Below, one piece after another: positions 26,608-35,382 of a DNA stretch of 64,000 bases; positions within the stretch are counted from its first letter, which is position 1; each line of letters starts with the position of its first letter. The translations under genes and the position numbers were made by a program. The notes beneath the pieces are model-generated. The model was not told the origin of the DNA, ran no database searches, and was given only the letters and a program-made list of their open reading frames with translations. The stretch comes from Longimicrobium terrae (GTDB taxonomy: Bacteria; Gemmatimonadota; Gemmatimonadetes; Longimicrobiales; Longimicrobiaceae). Location: the NCBI RefSeq assembly GCF_014202995.1, contig NZ_JACHIA010000014.1, positions 97,837-161,836 of the forward strand, written 5' to 3'.

Positions 26608-27303
26608 ATGGTCGACTATCATCAGATCTATGCCGAGCAGGCGGATGCGTATGACCGGCTGGTGCGGGCGGAGGACTGGCGGGGGAACCTGCCGCGCATC
26701 ATCAACGAACTGATCCCGCCACGGTGCGAGCGGGTGCTGGAGGTCGGCGCGGGGACGGGGCGGCTGACGCGCATGCTGCCGCACTCGGCGCGGATCGTTG
26801 CGACGGAGGGCTCCGAGGCGATGCTGCGGGTAGCGGAAAACGGACTTGGCGCGGCGCGGACCATCGGGTTCTGCACGGCGGATGCGCGGGCGCTTCCGAT
26901 GCGCGACGGGTGGGCGGACGTGGCGATCGCGGGGTGGGTGTTCGGGCACTTCTGCGACTGGCACGAGGCCTCCGCCGAGGCGGAGATCGACCGCGCGATC
27001 GGGGAAATGCGCCGCTGCCTGCGCCCGGGCGGGACGGCCGTGATCCTGGAAACACTGGGGACGGGAACGCCGTCCGCTGGCGCGCCCACGCCGGGGCTGG
27101 AGCGCTACTACCGGCGGATGGAGGACGTGTTCGGCTTCACGCGATCCGTCGTGGAGACGGATTACGAGTTCGCGGACCGGCGCACGGCGGAGGAACTGGT
27201 GACGTTCTTCTTTGGCGAGGAGACGGCGCGCGAGATCGGGCCGGGGGAGCGTCCGCGGCTGCGGGAGTTCACCGGCCTTTGGACGTGGACGGACGTGGCG
27301 TGA
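26608..27303 (+). CDS. Class I SAM-dependent methyltransferase
   Basis: A 231-residue Rossmann-fold methyltransferase. The SAM-binding motif I is VLEVGAGTGRLTRML, the acidic residue after the second strand is in VATEGSEAML, and the post-motif region is DVAIAGWVFGHF. A loose aromatic N-terminus (DYHQIYAEQADAYDRLV) is common in this family. The substrate cannot be predicted. It stands next to the Cys-rich peptides but on its own, so a role in their modification is only a possibility. Confidence 0.85.
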   Translation: MVDYHQIYAEQADAYDRLVRAEDWRGNLPRIINELIPPRCERVLEVGAGTGRLTRMLPHSARIVATEGSEAMLRVAENGLGAARTIGFCTADARALPMRDGWADVAIAGWVFGHFCDWHEASAEAEIDRAIGEMRRCLRPGGTAVILETLGTGTPSAGAPTPGLERYYRRMEDVFGFTRSVVETDYEFADRRTAEELVTFFFGEETAREIGPGERPRLREFTGLWTWTDVA

Positions 27304-28153
27304 AACGCGGACCATCCAACGCAGCGCACGTCTGATCTGTCCTCCCCTGCGGAGCGGCGGACGGCGCCGCCGGATGCGCCCGCGCTGAGTTCATCCGCAT
27401 TTTTGAGAGAGCACCCAATCCGCTCGAGCAGGCCGGAATCCGCCACCGCTCCACCTGATCGCGTCTTTTGACCGAGGTGGCGCAGGGCGGGACTTGCCCG
27501 CTCGCCAGCGGTGGGTCATCTGTCCTCGATGGGCATCGGGCGGGGAAGGACGTCGCGAATGCTGGAGCACTGAAGTTGCCGCGACAACAGCGGAAAGCCT
27601 CACGAACAGATGTGAGGCTTCACCAGCCACAGCCCAATGGGCACCGCCACGGATGTCCTTGAATACGTGTCACGCCACAGCCGACGCGCACAAGGTGCGG
27701 TGAGGAAGGCAATCCGCGTGAGAAACTGTGGTGCGGAACGCGACGTTGGCTTGGCGCAGGCTAGATCCTTCGGTCGAGCAGAGCTCGGCGCTGAGGAGAG
27801 CACGGCGCACGCTCCCTCAGGATGACGCCTTGGGGCGTGATGCGTGGGATGCGATGCGTGGTGCGTGTTTTCATCGGGCAGCGTGGGCTCCGAAGACCGT
27901 ATTCGAACATCCTCTCGGGAGACGCCGTGGGCGTGAAGCTCCGCGGAGGTCGTTGCGCTCAGCGGTGCGGCGCGCGGTCGCAAGCAGGCGGTTTGCGGGT
28001 GCCTGGCGGACCATCCGCCGGAGCGCATCGGCGAGCAGAGGCGCGGAGAACGGGGACCTTTCGCACGCTCTTGCGGGGTACCAGCGCGCGAGCCATTGTG
28101 CGGTATACGGAATACCGCGCATCAGACGTATCCACACGCGAAGCACGGACGGA
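27304..28153. other. Gene-free 850-base interval with dispersed-repeat fragments
   Basis: No frame here has a family resemblance or a start signal. The interval holds fragments of the element seen at 14928-15140 (GATCCTTCGG at 27766, CCCTCAGGATGACG at 27813) and GCGTG-type short repeats (27836-27870). The last 100 bases are presumably the promoter region of the DUF305 gene. Confidence 0.4.
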
Positions 28154-28837
28154 ATGCTGAGATCGTCACGCTGGATCCCGTCCGCGGCCGCGCTGAGCCT
28201 GGCGCTGCTCGCGGCGTGCGGCACCTCGCCGGGCACCACGACCACGCCGGCGCCCGCGCCCGCCATGCAGGACCACGCCCACATGCACGGCGCCTCATCG
28301 ACGGCGACGCCGGCGGGCGGGGACTCGTCGGGCGTGAACCGCGGGGACGTGGCGTTCATGCAGGGGATGATCGGCCATCACGCCCAGGCGCTGGTGATGA
28401 CGGCGCTGGTTCCGCAGCGCACCACCCGCCCCGACGTCCGCCTGATCGCCGAGCGCATCGACGCCTCGCAGCACGAGGAGATCGCGCGGATGCAGCGGTG
28501 GCTGCGCGCCCGCGGGCAGGCCGCGCCGGACCCGTCGGCGCACGCGGGGCACGACATGCCCGGCCACGCCATGATGCCCGGCATGCTGACTACGGACGAA
28601 CTGGCGCGCCTGAGCGCCGCAACCGGCCCCGAGTTCGACCGCCTGTTCCTGGAGTACATGATCCGCCACCACCAGGGCGCGCTGACCATGGTGTCGCAGC
28701 TGTTCGCCACGCAGGGCGCGGCCCAGGATTCGGAGATGTACCAGTTTGCGTCGGACGTGGACGCGGACCAGCGCATGGAGATCGAGCGCATGCGCCAACT
28801 GCAGAACGGGCCGGCGGCCGGCCCTCGCCAGCGCTGA
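28154..28837 (+). CDS. DUF305-family lipoprotein
   Basis: A 227-residue protein with a lipoprotein signal (LSLALLAACG). The mature part has the two DUF305 halves, each with a paired-His helix: FMQGMIGHHAQALVMT and FLEYMIRHHQGALTMV. A Met/His-rich stretch between them (HAGHDMPGHAMMPGM) adds to the metal-binding look. DUF305 proteins are ferritin-like helical bundles often found near copper-handling genes. Export to the envelope is predicted. It is followed 60 bases later by the LVIVD protein gene, probably in one operon. Confidence 0.88.
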   Translation: MLRSSRWIPSAAALSLALLAACGTSPGTTTTPAPAPAMQDHAHMHGASSTATPAGGDSSGVNRGDVAFMQGMIGHHAQALVMTALVPQRTTRPDVRLIAERIDASQHEEIARMQRWLRARGQAAPDPSAHAGHDMPGHAMMPGMLTTDELARLSAATGPEFDRLFLEYMIRHHQGALTMVSQLFATQGAAQDSEMYQFASDVDADQRMEIERMRQLQNGPAAGPRQR

Positions 28838-28897
28838 CCGGCTCCCTCCAGGGCCGGCCGCGGAAGTTTCCCCCCACCTCACATCAAGACAATCACG

Positions 28898-30691
28898 ATG
28901 AACACCGAAGCAACGACGCGGCGCCCGCGCGGCATGGCCGCGCGCGTGTGGCCCGTGGTGCTGGCCGCCGGCCTGCTGGGCGCGACGGACGCGGCCGCGC
29001 AGGCGCCCCGCCAGCCGGACCCGCGCGTGGGGCTCAAGGCCGGCTTCATGGACGCCGGCGAGGCCGCGCGCAACATGGAACTGGTGGGCCACCACAACAA
29101 GGCGCCGGGATTCTCCAATCCCGCCAACAACGGTGACTTCGCGTTCGCCAATTCCGACATGGCGTTCAGCGGCAACCGGCTGTTCATGGGCAGCTACCAC
29201 GGCGTGCAGGTGTTTGACATCAGCAACCCGCGCACCCCGGCGGTGGTGGCCACCATCGCCTGCCCGGGCGGCCAGGGCGACGTGTCCGTCTACCGCAACC
29301 TGCTCTTCCTCTCGGTGGAAGAAACGCGCGGCCGGCTGGACTGCGGCGCGCAGGGCGTGCGCGACACCGTGAGCACCGAGCGCTTCCGCGGCGTGCGCAT
29401 CTTTGACATCAGTGACGTGCGCAACCCGCGCCAGGTGGCCAGCGTGCAGACCTGCCGCGGCTCGCACACGCACACGCTGGTGCCGGACCCGCGCGACCCC
29501 GCCAACCTGTACGTGTACGTGTCGGGCACCAGCCAGGTGCGCTCGCCCAGCGAGCTTGCGGGCTGCTCGGGGCGCCGTCCCAGCGAGGACCCCAACACCT
29601 CGTACTTCCGCATCGAAGTCATTCAGGTTCCGGTGGCGCGCCCGCAGGAAGCGCGCATCGTGAGCATGCCGCGCGTGTTCGCCAACGCCGAGGGATCGCC
29701 GGCCGGGCTGTGGCAGGGCGGCAACCACGGCGAGGGCACGCAGACAACCGCGCAGACCAACCAGTGCCACGACATCACCGTGTATCCGCAGATGGGGCTG
29801 GCGGCGGGCGCGTGCTCGGGCAACGGCATTCTGATGGACATCCGCGACCCGGCCAACCCGGTGCGCATCGACCAGGTGAGCGACCCCAACTTCGCCTACT
29901 GGCACTCGGCTACGTTCAACAACGACGGCACCAAGGTGCTGTTCAGCGACGAGTGGGGCGGGGGAACGGCGCCGCGCTGCCGCGACACCGACCGTCCGGA
30001 GTGGGGCGCGGACGCGATCTTTACGCTGACGAACCGCAAGCTCACGCAGGTGGGCTACTACAAGCTTCCGGCGGCGCAGACCGCGCTGGAAAACTGCGTG
30101 GCGCACAACGGCTCGCTGATTCCGGTGCCGGGGCGCGACATCCAGGTGCAGTCGTGGTACCAGGGCGGCATTTCCATCGTGGACTTCACGGATGGCGCGC
30201 GCCCGGTGGAGATCGCGTTCTTTGACCGCGGGCCGCAGGACGCCAACCAGATGCTCATTGGCGGATACTGGTCGTCGTACTGGTACAACGGCAACATCTA
30301 CGGCTCGGAGATCGGCCGCGGGCTGGACGTGTTCCAGCTGAAGCCCAGCGACATGCTTTCGCAGAACGAGATCGACGCGGCCAAGCTGGTGACGTTCCGC
30401 GAGTTCAACCCGCAGAACCAGCAGCGCCTGGAGTGGCCGGCCGCCTTCGTGGTCGCCCGCGCCTACGTGGACCAGCTGGCCCGCGGCAACGCGCTGGTGC
30501 CGTCGCGGCTCACGGCCATCCGCACCAGCCTGTCGCGCGCGGAGCGGATGTCCGGTGCGACCCGGCGCACGGCGCTCAACACGCTGGCCACTTCGCTGGA
30601 CCGCGACGTGGCGCGCGCCGCCGACCCGGAGCGCGTCCGCATGCTGTCCGCCGCGGTCCGCCAGCTGGCGACGGCCCGGACCACGCGCTGA
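28898..30691 (+). CDS. Secreted LVIVD-repeat beta-propeller protein
   Basis: A 597-residue protein with a signal peptide (VVLAAGLLGATDAAAQ). The body carries LVIVD-type blades with the DISN/DISD words: GVQVFDISNPRTPAVVATI, GVRIFDISDVRNPRQVASV, and GISIVDFTDGARPVEIAFF. Paired Cys residues suggest disulfides in the periplasm or outside the cell. LVIVD proteins are predicted surface propellers of unknown function, and their genes often sit next to DUF305 genes, as here. The last 70 residues are helical and rich in Arg/Ala. Confidence 0.85.
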   Translation: MNTEATTRRPRGMAARVWPVVLAAGLLGATDAAAQAPRQPDPRVGLKAGFMDAGEAARNMELVGHHNKAPGFSNPANNGDFAFANSDMAFSGNRLFMGSYHGVQVFDISNPRTPAVVATIACPGGQGDVSVYRNLLFLSVEETRGRLDCGAQGVRDTVSTERFRGVRIFDISDVRNPRQVASVQTCRGSHTHTLVPDPRDPANLYVYVSGTSQVRSPSELAGCSGRRPSEDPNTSYFRIEVIQVPVARPQEARIVSMPRVFANAEGSPAGLWQGGNHGEGTQTTAQTNQCHDITVYPQMGLAAGACSGNGILMDIRDPANPVRIDQVSDPNFAYWHSATFNNDGTKVLFSDEWGGGTAPRCRDTDRPEWGADAIFTLTNRKLTQVGYYKLPAAQTALENCVAHNGSLIPVPGRDIQVQSWYQGGISIVDFTDGARPVEIAFFDRGPQDANQMLIGGYWSSYWYNGNIYGSEIGRGLDVFQLKPSDMLSQNEIDAAKLVTFREFNPQNQQRLEWPAAFVVARAYVDQLARGNALVPSRLTAIRTSLSRAERMSGATRRTALNTLATSLDRDVARAADPERVRMLSAAVRQLATARTTR

Positions 30692-30748
30692 TCTGATTCC
30701 GCGGCGCTCCGGGATCCTGTCCGGACGCAGCTCGATCTGATGAACGAA

Positions 30749-30788
30749 ACGCACCGCGAGCCCCCGTGCTCGCGGTGCGTTTTTCTTT
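30749..30788 (+). terminator. Rho-independent terminator
   Basis: A 13-pair perfect stem (ACGCACCGCGAGC with its complement, loop CCCCGT) followed by TTTTTCTTTT. It ends the DUF305-LVIVD transcript. Confidence 0.88.
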
Positions 30789-30850
30789 TGATGACGGGAC
30801 ATACTGCAACGCGGTGCAGGATGCGGGTGCGAGGAGCGGAGTTCACGGGC

Positions 30851-30911
30851 GGCCCCCACCCGGGCCGGCACCACCGGCCCACCCTCCCCCAAAACAGACT
30901 GGGGGAGGGTT
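30851..30911. repeat. REP-like palindromic element, copy 1
   Basis: About 60 bases that can fold into two hairpins (GGCCGG..CCGGCC and ACCCTCCCCC..GGGGGAGGGT). Its reverse complement recurs at 57418-57476 with a single substitution. It lies in the gap between the LVIVD gene and the DUF4142 gene, which otherwise holds a CACGGAGG-type tandem (30990-31025) and no gene. Confidence 0.8.
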
Positions 30912-31041
30912 GATGGGCATCTTCTCGCGCGGACTGTGAGAATTCGTGCAAACTTTCCCCCCACGGCGGCGTAGGGGAACTGCCGTTTCTCACGGAGGTC
31001 ACGGAGGATGCACGGAGGTCACGGATGAGGATCGAGGACAA

Positions 31042-31074
31042 AAAAGGGTTCCGGCGCGTGGCCGGAACCCTTTT
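31042..31074 (-). terminator. Bidirectional rho-independent terminator
   Basis: AAAAGGGTTCCGGC pairs with GCCGGAACCCTTTT. It lies 37 bases beyond the stop of the DUF4142 gene on the minus strand and has A and T tracts on both flanks. Confidence 0.85.
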
Positions 31075-31110
31075 GATGATCATCCCGCGGAACCGGAATC
31101 CCGGCGCGGC

Positions 31111-31989
31111 TCAGCGCATGGAGGAGACGATCTGCTGCGCCTGCTGCAGGTGCATGGCAACCATCTGCCGCTCCTGCATGTGCATGGTCATCATCCCCTC
31201 GCGCGTGCCCATGGTGATGGCGCCGGCGTTCATCGCGCTGCCCCCGCCAGCCGCGCCGCCGCTGGTCATGGCGCCGTGGTCCATGGTGCCGCCGGACGTG
31301 CCCATCCCCATGTTCACCTCGCTCATCATGCGGTCCATCTGCTCCAGCGCGTAGCGGTGCAGGCCCACCTGGCGCGTCATGTACGCCTGGTCGAACTGCG
31401 CACCGCTCAGCCCCTGCAGCATCTGCATGCCGCGCATGTGGTCTTCCACTACGGGGCGGCTGGCCGGGTTGCTGGCGAGTTCGGCCCGCATTCGCTGCAT
31501 GTGCTCGGGGTCCATCGGCATCGGCATTCCGCCAGCCATCGCGGAGCCGTTACCAGCGCTGCTGCTGCTGCTGCCCGTCTGGCGGGTCGCACCGCCGTTG
31601 GCGGCAAGCGGGTCGCCGCCGCCGGTCGTCGTGGTGCCGGTGCCCACCATCGAGGCGCGGCCCGACATCGAGGAGCCGTTGCCCATGTCGTCCATGTGCA
31701 TCGACATCGCCATCTGCTCTTCCATGTGCATGCCGATGGTGTGGTCGTTCACCATCTGCTGGGCAAAGGCGCGCACCTGTGCGTTCTGTGTCCTGGAAAG
31801 CGCGAGCTGCGCCTCCTCCAGCTCGCCCATGTGCACGGCCATGGCAAAGTGGTGCATCGCCGAAGCCTGCTGCGTCATGGCGGGCGACATTCCGGTGCCG
31901 CCCATACAGCCCGTCGTGCTGAGACCGAGTACCGCCACGCTGCAAAGGGCGGCGAAGGTGCGGATGGGTGAAGTGCTGATCGCGTTCAT
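31111..31989 (-). CDS. Met/His-rich DUF4142-family lipoprotein
   Basis: A 292-residue protein with a lipoprotein-type signal (VAVLGLSTTGC). The helical DUF4142 core appears in two parts, MHHFAMAVHMGELEEAQLAL at the start and FDQAYMTRQVGLHRYALEQM later. They are separated by a Gly/Ser/Thr-rich insert of about 70 residues. Met and His are very frequent (MHMEEQMAMSMHMDDMG; MMTMHMQERQMVAMHLQQAQ), a composition seen in copper-binding periplasmic proteins. It converges with the DUF305-LVIVD pair. Metal binding is an inference from composition. Confidence 0.8.
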   Translation of the reverse strand: MNAISTSPIRTFAALCSVAVLGLSTTGCMGGTGMSPAMTQQASAMHHFAMAVHMGELEEAQLALSRTQNAQVRAFAQQMVNDHTIGMHMEEQMAMSMHMDDMGNGSSMSGRASMVGTGTTTTGGGDPLAANGGATRQTGSSSSSAGNGSAMAGGMPMPMDPEHMQRMRAELASNPASRPVVEDHMRGMQMLQGLSGAQFDQAYMTRQVGLHRYALEQMDRMMSEVNMGMGTSGGTMDHGAMTSGGAAGGGSAMNAGAITMGTREGMMTMHMQERQMVAMHLQQAQQIVSSMR

Positions 31990-32138
31990 GCTGTCCTCCC
32001 TGGGTACTCACCTGAGTACGGTTGCTTTCCCTCGGCCGCGCCGGACGTGGCGCCGGAAGGGGCGGCGGGGGGTGGCAAGCGTGGTGCCGTGCGCGGATCA
32101 CTGGCGGCGGGACCGCGGTGGTCACAAAAAATGGCGCA

Positions 32139-32202
32139 TCACGCAGAGCAGCAGAGGCGCAGAGGAAACGGCCGTTCTCTGCTCTTCTGCTGCTCTGCGT
32201 GA
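32139..32202. repeat. Long hairpin in the promoter-side gap before the small-membrane-protein operon
   Basis: TCACGCAGAGCAGCAGA and its perfect complement 30 bases later form a 17-pair stem. The word GCAGAG is repeated inside. The surrounding gap 31990-32295 has no gene. Confidence 0.65.
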
Positions 32203-32295
32203 GAAAACCGTTTCATGATCTACGCTGGAAAGGCCCCGATCCTGCGTGCGCCGCGATCTTCGCGCAGGTACTTGATTCATCCGTAGACTGGATTC

Positions 32296-32682
32296 GTGGC
32301 CGCACCGCTTCCGGAGTCCGTCCGCCAGCTGATTGGAGAGCACGTCGACTCCGCCGAGTTGCTGGAGATTCTGCTGTATCTGCACCGCAACCCGGGGCAG
32401 AGCTATACCGCCGAGGCGCTGAGCCCGGCGGTGTACACCGTGCCGGCCGCCGCGCTGCTGCGGCTGGAGTCGCTGGTGCACTCCGGCTTTGCCGCGTCGG
32501 ACGGCGCGGCCAATCCCTCGTACCGCTACGCCCCGTCCACGCCCGCGCTGGACCGCCGCGTGGACGAACTCGCGGCCGCGTACGCCGCCAACCGCATCGC
32601 CGTGATCCAGAGCATCTTCGAGAAGCCCAAGAGCTCGGCCCAGAGCATGGCCGACGCGTTCCGCCTGCGCAGGGACGGCTGA
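32296..32682 (+). CDS. Hypothetical protein, possible winged-helix
   Basis: A 128-residue soluble protein. The middle (LLEILLYLHRNPGQSYTAEA, then LLRLESLVHSGFAAS) has the spacing of a winged-helix domain, a DNA-binding or protein-binding fold. The C-terminal half is helical (VDELAAAYAANRIAVIQSIF). The GTG start at 32296 follows a gene-free gap. Its stop overlaps the start of the next gene, so it belongs to a coupled operon with two small membrane proteins and a ClC channel. It may regulate them. No confident family assignment. Confidence 0.7.
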   Translation: MAAPLPESVRQLIGEHVDSAELLEILLYLHRNPGQSYTAEALSPAVYTVPAAALLRLESLVHSGFAASDGAANPSYRYAPSTPALDRRVDELAAAYAANRIAVIQSIFEKPKSSAQSMADAFRLRRDG

Positions 32683-32939
32683 TGACCACGGCTCTGTATC
32701 TGCTGTGCGCCCTGACCAGCGCCGCGTGCGCCGTGCTGCTGCTGCGCGGCTACGGAAACAGCCGCGTTCCGCTGCTGCTGTGGAGCGGCCTGTGCTTCGT
32801 GGGGTTCGCGCTCAACAACCTCATGCTCATCATCGACGCGCACACGCCCGCCACGCTCGACCTGTCCGTCTGGCGCACGCTGCCGGCGCTGCTGGGGATC
32901 GTCTGCCTTCTTTACGGGCTGGTATGGGACAAACGCTGA
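32682..32939 (+). CDS. Small three-helix membrane protein (DUF5985-like)
   Basis: An 85-residue protein with three hydrophobic helices (LYLLCALTSAACAVLLLRGY, LLWSGLCFVGFALNNLML, ALLGIVCLLYGLVW). The pattern fits the DUF5985 family, whose function is unknown. It starts inside the stop of the preceding gene and overlaps the next by 16 bases. It resembles the following protein in size and helix layout, so the two may pair in the membrane. Confidence 0.75.
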   Translation: MTTALYLLCALTSAACAVLLLRGYGNSRVPLLLWSGLCFVGFALNNLMLIIDAHTPATLDLSVWRTLPALLGIVCLLYGLVWDKR

Positions 32940-33190
32940 GGCTGCTGTTCGCCGGCGCGCTGGCGATGGGATACCTGGTGGCCGCGCTCTTCTTTCTGCG
33001 CTTTCACCGGGACACGCGCGACCGCCTGTTCGCCCTGTTCTCCGTATCCTTTCTGCTGCTGTGCATCCAGCGGATCGTGCTGGCGCTGGTGGATGATGAT
33101 CCGGCGCTGGTGCCGTGGGTGTACGGCCTGCGGCTGTTCGCCTTCCTGATCATTCTGGTGGCCATCATCGACAAGAACCGCGCGGCATGA
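32924..33190 (+). CDS. Small three-helix membrane protein (DUF5985-like), second
   Basis: An 88-residue protein with hydrophobic helices LLFAGALAMGYLVAALFFLR, LFALFSVSFLLLCIQRIVLA and VYGLRLFAFLIILVAIID. It ends in the basic KNRAA, and RFHRDTRDRLF between helices 1 and 2 is a conserved-looking basic loop of this family. Translation is coupled on both sides: it begins inside the upstream gene and its stop overlaps the ClC start. Confidence 0.75.
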   Translation: MGQTLRLLFAGALAMGYLVAALFFLRFHRDTRDRLFALFSVSFLLLCIQRIVLALVDDDPALVPWVYGLRLFAFLIILVAIIDKNRAA

Positions 33191-35034
33191 GTGTGCCGGT
33201 GGACGATGCTCCGCGCCCGCGCCGCCGACTGCGTGCGCGGGCGCGCCTGCGCCGGGGAGCGCGCACGATGCGGCGGGGCGCGCAGGCGCTGGCGGCCGGG
33301 TGGGAGCGGTTCGTCCAGTGGTTCAACGCCCTGGGGCTGAGCGAGAACACCATCCTGTTCGCCTTTGCGGCGGCGGTGGGGCTGGCCAGCGCGCTGGGCG
33401 TGATTGCGTTCTACGGCTTCATCGACGCCGCGTACACCCTCTTCTACACGCTTCCCGCGCGCTTCCGGCCGCGCTCCGCCTTTCTGGCGTACCGCCCGCT
33501 GGTGACCGGGGCGGGCTTTGCGCTGGCGTGGTGGATCATGCGGCGCATCGGCCGCGGGCACGAGGGGATGAACGTGCCCGACGTGCAGCTCGCCGTGGCG
33601 CGCGACGGGCGCATCGCCTTTCGCCCCGCGCTGGCGCGGACGGCGGCGAGCGCGGTGACGCTGGGGTGCGGCGGCTCGGCGGGGAGCGAGGGGCCCGTCG
33701 CCGTGCTGGGCTCCGCGGTGGGATCGTTCCTGGGACGGACGTTCCGCTTTGATCCCGGCCGCATCCGCGTGCTGGTGGCCGCGGGCGCGGCGGCCGGCAT
33801 CTCCGCCGCGTTCAACGCGCCGCTGACGGGCGCCTTCTTCGCGCTGGAGGAGATCCTGGGCTCGCTGGCGGTGGCGGCGTTCCCCGCCGTGGTCGTCAGC
33901 AGCGTGATCGGGGCGATGGTGTCGCGCGCGTTCTTTGGCAATCACCCGGCGTTCCCCATCCCCGCGGAATACGGCTACGGGCTGGTGCGCGAGGTGGTGC
34001 TGCTGTATCCGCTGCTCGGCCTGCTGGTGGGCGGCGTGTCGGCCTCGTTCATCCGCTGCTACTTCGGCGTGGGGCGGCTGGTGCAGCGGATGGCCCTTCC
34101 CGCGCCGCTGGTTCCGTGGATCGGCGGCGCGCTGGTGGGCGGGATGGTGTACCTGTCCGGCGGGCGGCTGGTGGGCTTCGGGCACCTGGCCGTGCGGCTG
34201 GACGTGTTCGGGCAGATGGCGTGGTACTCGCTGGCGCTTCTCGCGATCGGCAAGATCGTGGCGACCTCCATCACGCTCAACAGCGGCGCGTCGGGGGGCG
34301 TGTTCACCCCGTCGCTGTACCTGGGCGCGGCCACGGGCGGCGGCTTCGGGGTGGCGGCGGCCGCGCTGTTTCCGGGGATGGGCATTCAGCCGCAGTCGTA
34401 TGCGCTGGTGGGGATGGGTGCCGTGGTGGCCGCGTCGACGGGCGCCCCCATCACCGGAATCCTGATCGTGTTCGAGATGACGCAGGACAGCGCCATCATG
34501 CTGCCGCTTATGCTGACGACGGTGATCGGATACGCGGCGGCGCGATGGCTGGAGCCGGACAACCTGTACAGCGGATGGCTGCGAAGGCGTGGCGAGCGCA
34601 TTCACCACGGCGCGGACGAGGGCGTGCTGGCCCGCCACCGCGTCGCGGAGCTGTACGACCGCGCGCCGCGCACGCTGCGGGAGGACGCCGGCCCGGCGGA
34701 GATGCTGGCCGTGCTGGAGAGCGCGGATGAGACGGAACTGCCCGTGGTCGATGCGGATGGCCGCTGCCTGGGCCTGGTCACCGTGCAGGACCTGGCGCGG
34801 CTGATGGGCGTGGCGGGCTCCGTGGGCGGGCTGGTGATGGCCGCGGACCTCGCCGCGCCGGCCGAAACGGTTTCGCCGTCGGACACGCTGCTGACGGTGA
34901 TCCGGCGGATGGGGACGCGCGGGATCGCCTCGCTCCCCGTGGTGGAGCCGGGGACGGAGCGGCTTCTGGGCGTCGTTTCCCGCCAGCAGGTGATGGCCGT
35001 CTACGAACGCAGCGTATCCGGCGCGCACGACTGA
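33187..35034 (+). CDS. ClC-type chloride channel/transporter with CBS domains
   Basis: A 615-residue ClC protein. The anion-selectivity motifs are GGSAGSEGPVAVLGSAVGSF, with the gating Glu, and NSGASGGVFTPSLYLGAATG. About 12 membrane helices occupy residues 50-450. Two CBS domains follow (HRVAELYDRAPRTLRE with ELPVVDADGRCLGLVTVQDL, and FIASLP-like IASLPVVEPGTERLLGVVS), which in relatives bind adenine nucleotides and gate the pore. It moves chloride or other anions. It is the last gene of a tightly overlapping operon with two tiny membrane proteins, an unusual partnership for a ClC. Confidence 0.92.
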   Translation: MSVPVDDAPRPRRRLRARARLRRGARTMRRGAQALAAGWERFVQWFNALGLSENTILFAFAAAVGLASALGVIAFYGFIDAAYTLFYTLPARFRPRSAFLAYRPLVTGAGFALAWWIMRRIGRGHEGMNVPDVQLAVARDGRIAFRPALARTAASAVTLGCGGSAGSEGPVAVLGSAVGSFLGRTFRFDPGRIRVLVAAGAAAGISAAFNAPLTGAFFALEEILGSLAVAAFPAVVVSSVIGAMVSRAFFGNHPAFPIPAEYGYGLVREVVLLYPLLGLLVGGVSASFIRCYFGVGRLVQRMALPAPLVPWIGGALVGGMVYLSGGRLVGFGHLAVRLDVFGQMAWYSLALLAIGKIVATSITLNSGASGGVFTPSLYLGAATGGGFGVAAAALFPGMGIQPQSYALVGMGAVVAASTGAPITGILIVFEMTQDSAIMLPLMLTTVIGYAAARWLEPDNLYSGWLRRRGERIHHGADEGVLARHRVAELYDRAPRTLREDAGPAEMLAVLESADETELPVVDADGRCLGLVTVQDLARLMGVAGSVGGLVMAADLAAPAETVSPSDTLLTVIRRMGTRGIASLPVVEPGTERLLGVVSRQQVMAVYERSVSGAHD

Positions 35035-35046
35035 ACCGATCAGCAT

Positions 35047-35096
35047 CACACAGAGTCAACAGAGTCAACGGAGAACCACTCTGTTAACTCTGTGTG
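35047..35096. repeat. 19-bp hairpin of near-tandem units after the ClC gene
   Basis: CACACAGAGTCAACAGAGT pairs with ACTCTGTTAACTCTGTGTG with one G-T pair. It begins 12 bases after the ClC stop, so it is placed like a terminator, but has no T tract. The rest of the gap to 35382 has no recognisable gene. Confidence 0.65.
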
Positions 35097-35382
35097 AGCG
35101 TTGCCGTTTCTCAGCGGACTCCGCGTCGCGAGCGCGAGCCCGGTTCCGCTCCACACTCCCCGCGTACCCCTCTGTAAAAACCTCCGCGCCCTCCGCGTGA
35201 CCGCTGTCTGCACAATTGGGACGATGCACGGAAACCGGCCTTTCACGCCGCAAATGAGGCGCGCCCACGCAGAGTAGTTCCCGGAGCGGCACGCATCCTG
35301 AGGCAGAAACCGGGTTCGACGACCGAACTCATGGCCGCCGTCCCGCCGCGTGCACGTCGCGTCGGGCGCAACCGGATGCTCG

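Noticed and set aside
27728..28153. N-terminal extension of the DUF305 protein
   Set aside because: The open frame has no start signal and covers repeat fragments; the lipoprotein signal begins at 28154.
28295..30964. Long minus-strand open frame opposite DUF305 and LVIVD genes
   Set aside because: Arg/His/Ala-rich shadow without motifs or start signals; the plus-strand proteins have signal peptides and recognised families.
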